In this document: positions 60,519 through 64,000 of the stretch, piece by piece
Layout of the letters: each line of letters begins with the position of its first letter
Position numbering within the stretch: the first letter of the stretch is position 1
Assembly: GCF_037392515.1 (NCBI RefSeq)
Contig: NC_090288.1
Coordinates: forward strand, 2,687,501-2,751,500
DNA: 64,000 bases
From: Haliotis asinina
Lineage: Eukaryota > Mollusca > Gastropoda > Lepetellida > Haliotidae
Reading direction: 5' to 3'
Notes under the pieces: generated by a model
What the model was told of the DNA's origin: nothing
Database searches by the model: none
What the model saw: the letters and a program-made list of their open reading frames with translations, nothing else
Program-made: the position numbers and the translations under genes

Positions 60519-63102
60519 TGATGAAGTAACAATAAATAACAAAGATTGTTTTAGTGTCAGTGGCACCCAGCTATGAACCAGCATGAGAACATGGTGGAAA
60601 TGTGGTCTATATTGTGTATATAACGTAAGTTGTGAATCTAATAGGTCACTGTATTACTGCTTGTGCCAACCCTGACATAATTTGCCATGAGAGAAATGTA
60701 ACTCTGTGTCATTTTGATTGTCCAAACAAAAATAAAGTCTCTTAGATGTAGAATTCATCGACATGCTATGATACTTTAACAGTGTCATTACATTTACTGT
60801 TCCTGGACATTTAACCCCCCCAGTGCTAAACCTTTTTGTACATTTGCCCGCTGTATACAGTGGTTTCCAACCACTCTGCACAAATAAGTCTCTAGATCTG
60901 AAATTCATATTTTCTGTGAATAAAACAGATTTGTTTGCAGGAAACACAGGTGTATAAATTGGGAGTCCATATACATATTTAATAGTTCGATAGGTTTGGA
61001 ATTGATTATTATTAAGTTAATTGTCTTGTTACTTATCATCAAAAAGCTTTAGTTTCACTAATATTTGACATAATTTTGCTATTTGTGTTTTATGTTGTAA
61101 AGTTTCTCTGTGTCCGGAGCACATTTTATGATAAATATGGTACAGTTTGGGGCATGTACAATAAATTTCCAGCAACACTGTGTGTAACGAGGTGTTCAAG
61201 GGGCACCTGTTGGTCATGCAGTACTACAGTGTTTCATTATTTTCATGATTTACTGTCTCCAAGAATCTACGTTCCTCCAATTTTTTTTAATCAACACCTA
61301 ATATATATTTTGTAACACAATATGATTTTTCTCTCACCAACATTGTACTCAAAGTATTTTGTCCTAAAATTTTGTAGTTTGAGTCTCCATCAGAATGAAT
61401 CCTGTTATTTCTTACTTAATGTTCACAGATGGCGTACATGATCACACCTAGTATGTCAAGTTGAATTGTGGTCTGATCTAGTCATTGAACGGAAAAACAT
61501 AAATGTTTTCCTCATGATTGTAAACATGGCGAAAATATCAACATCTGTTCATCATAAAAGAAACATTTGTGGAATATCAGCATCATTTGTGTGTGTGATA
61601 TTCAAGGTCAAGTTTACTGCTCATGTTCAGATGTTTTAGGATATAATAGAAAAGTGTGCAAATAGCATTGTTTAGGATATGTAACTTGTTTGATTTAGAG
61701 TTGTTATAGTCAGGCAAATGTCAGTGGTATTTACCCAAAACAAACATTTTCATTTGTTTGTGTGTATGACCCAAAGATCTATCACTGTACCATGACTAGA
61801 AATGTAAGTGAACTTGACTTCACTTCATGTCAAGATAGCTTTCTCAGTAATATTTTAGTCCATGATAGAGTTTTTCTTTTAAACTGGCATATTTGATCAA
61901 GCTCGCTAGTAAATTTATGAATATTTTCCACTTTGTAAACAGAAGGTATTTGATGCTGAGATAGGTGATGGACCAGTTTCAGTAGTTATATCATCCTGTT
62001 ACTTGGTGAGTTGTTAGTTTTACCTTAAATATTTCCCAATTTCCCTTACATTCTCAATGAATATTGCTGAGTGCGGTGTAAAACTAAACTACATTCTCGC
62101 CATCTTGCTGGGCTTATCTCCAAAAAGTGCACCCGAAATAAACCCGCATTATTTTAAGAAATCTGTATGCACACAATGCCTGTTAGTCCCAAATTTCATA
62201 TAGATCAAAATGGAGAATCACAACCTATTGAATAATATATTTGCATATACATGTATTTATATTTTGATTATACCCCAAAGTGTTAACTGTGATTTGACAC
62301 ACGTCTCTCATTGACGTGCCTATGGTGGCCTTATATATTACATTGCTTACTTAAGAAATGTATTTGACTAATCTATCTTACATAAATGTCATATTTTGGG
62401 CAAATACAGTTTTCTGCTGCTGGTTTTACACATTCTTGTTAAACTACAGTAGCCGGCAAGATTCCAAGCTGAAGATGCAATCACTAGAGTATACCGCTGA
62501 TAAGTCTCCTAAAACTACTCCGTGCATTAGCAATAAGTTAAAGTGAAAGAGACCCGTAAAGATCCGGGTTATTCTTCGTCTTCAGCTTGTTGTAAGAGGA
62601 AGTTTAAATTGTGTGGTTTTTGCGCGTATCTTTTTTACCCCTACATTCTATTTTGGGCATAATATTTTATATTCCTCACAATGAATAAAGACCTGATGAT
62701 CAGAATGTTTTGCATGGAAAAATAGAAAATATTGGTTTTCTAAGTCTGTGATAAATTTTGAATCTGATCTAAATGTTGAATGTGATATTGAACCAGTGTC
62801 AATAAGTCTGATAGAGAACGTTTGTGTTACAGAACATCTGTATTTGCACAGCAGCTGTTGAGATTGGCAATACAGTATTAGCAACACACACAACACTGCT
62901 CAAGTCAACAAACACAGGAACACTTTCTTATAGAGTTTGCTATTGTTTTAAACAGTAACAGGAAATATGAATAATGTATTATGCAAAATGGATTTGAATC
63001 CATTTAGGAGACACACAGAGGGAAAACAGAACCCAGATACATATGTGTTTCAAAATAGTTTACTTTCATTTTGTCATAAAAATGAAAGTATTTTGGAACT
63101 CA
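60519..63102 (+). other. TMEM43 3' UTR and downstream non-coding sequence
   Basis: AATAAA at 60731-60736 is the best poly(A) signal, giving a UTR of about 230 bp; others lie near 60915 and 61163. Beyond that the sequence is A/T-rich and without recognisable genes to the start of the satellite. A SINE tail fragment (TGAATATTGCTGAGTGCGGT, GTAAAACTAAAC) lies at 62053-62092. Confidence 0.5.
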
Positions 63103-64000
63103 TAATGACCCTGCTCCTGTAGATGACGTACAGACGCTGTGTTACAACGTTAGGGGAAGTTATCTTCCTGTAATGACCCTGCTCCTGTAGATGACGTACA
63201 GACGCTGTGTTACAACGTTAGGGGAAGTTATCTTCCTGTAATGACCCTGTTCCTGTAGATGACGTACAGACGCTGTGTTACAACGTTAGGGGAAGTTATC
63301 TTCCTGTAATGACCCTGTTCCTGTAGATGACGTGCAGACACTGTGTTACAACGTTAGGGGAAGTTATCTTCCTGTAATGACCCTGTTCCTGTAGATGACG
63401 TACAGACGCTGTGTTACAACGTTAGGGGAAGTTATCTTCCTGTAATGACCCTGTTCCTGTAGATGACGTGCAGACGCTGTGTTACAACGTTAGGGGAGGT
63501 TATCTTCCTGTAATGACCCTGTTCCTGTAGATGACGTGCAGACGCTGTGTTACAACGTTAGGGGAAGTTATCTTCCTGTAATGACCCTGTTCCTGTAGAT
63601 GACGTGCAGACGCTGTGTTACAACGTTAGGGGAAGTTATCTTCCTGTAATGACCCTGTTCCTGTAGATGACGTGCAGACACTGGGTTACAACGTTAGGGG
63701 AAGTTATCTTCCTGTAATGACCCTGTTCCTGTAGATGATGTGCAGACGCTGTGTTACAACGTTAGGGGAAGTTATCTTCCTGTAATGACCCTGTTCCTGT
63801 AGATGACGTGCAGACGCTGTGTTACAACGTTAGGGGAAGTTATCTTCCTGTAATGACCCTGTTCCTGTAGATGACGTGCAGACGCTGTGTTACAACGTTA
63901 GGGGAAGTTATCTTCCTGTAATGACCCTGTTCCTGTAGATGACGTGCAGACGCTGTGTTACAACGTTAGGGGAAGTTATCTTCCTGTAATGACCCTGTTC
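63103..64000. repeat. 68-bp tandem satellite, at least 13 units, runs off the window
   Basis: Units start TAATGACCCTG at 63103, 63171, 63239 and so on every 68 bp. Each holds TGTAGATGACGT, GTTACAACGTTAGGGG and an imperfect palindrome GGGGAAGTTATCTTCC. Copies differ by only a few bases. The first two read CTGCTCCTG and later ones CTGTTCCTG; GACGTAC in the early units becomes GACGTGC later. The period is not a multiple of three, so it does not encode a repeat protein. No spacers are present, so it is not a CRISPR array. Confidence 0.97.

Noticed and set aside
63103-64000. CRISPR-like array
   Set aside because: Units are contiguous without unique spacers, in an animal genome.

Overview
The window is animal nuclear DNA, most probably from a marine gastropod mollusc. 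It holds spliced genes with GT-AG introns, many short interspersed repeats ending in a CTCA-rich tail, and several classes of transposable element. The repeat style resembles what I know from abalone (Haliotis), but that genus is an inference. Three conserved protein-coding genes could be resolved exon by exon.

Layout. (1) 1 to about 5,810, minus strand: ribosomal protein eL20 (RPL18A), four coding exons; the last exon (about 30 residues) lies beyond the left edge. Its promoter carries a 5'TOP tract and an E-box. (2) About 5,830-8,776: divergent intergenic region. (3) 8,777-33,039, plus strand: exportin-T (XPOT), 26 coding exons joining to a 959-residue protein, followed by a long 3' UTR to about 36,630. 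(4) 36,630-39,678: non-coding, with several hairpins and a candidate upstream promoter for the next gene. (5) 39,679-47,083: a complete, apparently very young Ty3/gypsy LTR retrotransposon whose integrase lies before the reverse transcriptase (Gmr1-type order). (6) 48,720-60,518, plus strand: TMEM43 (LUMA), 11 coding exons, 400 residues, with a decayed DIRS-type tyrosine-recombinase retroelement in its ninth intron. (7) 60,519-63,102: 3' flank. (8) 63,103 to the right edge: a 68-bp tandem satellite.

XPOT (nuclear export of mature tRNA) and RPL18A (60S subunit) both serve translation and lie head to head about 3 kb apart. Nothing in the sequence proves shared control. The introns are rich in mobile elements: a TTAA-flanked DNA transposon, a 724-bp DNA transposon with a perfect 10-bp target duplication, two SINE types sharing one 3' tail, a modular repeat family confined to XPOT introns, a LINE 3' end and several minisatellites.

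I found no CRISPR array, operon or bacterial-style system. The most notable items are the intact Gmr1-order element, the DIRS remnant that keeps its inverted ends and internal complementary region, and the DNA transposon with a tandemly expanded terminal repeat.
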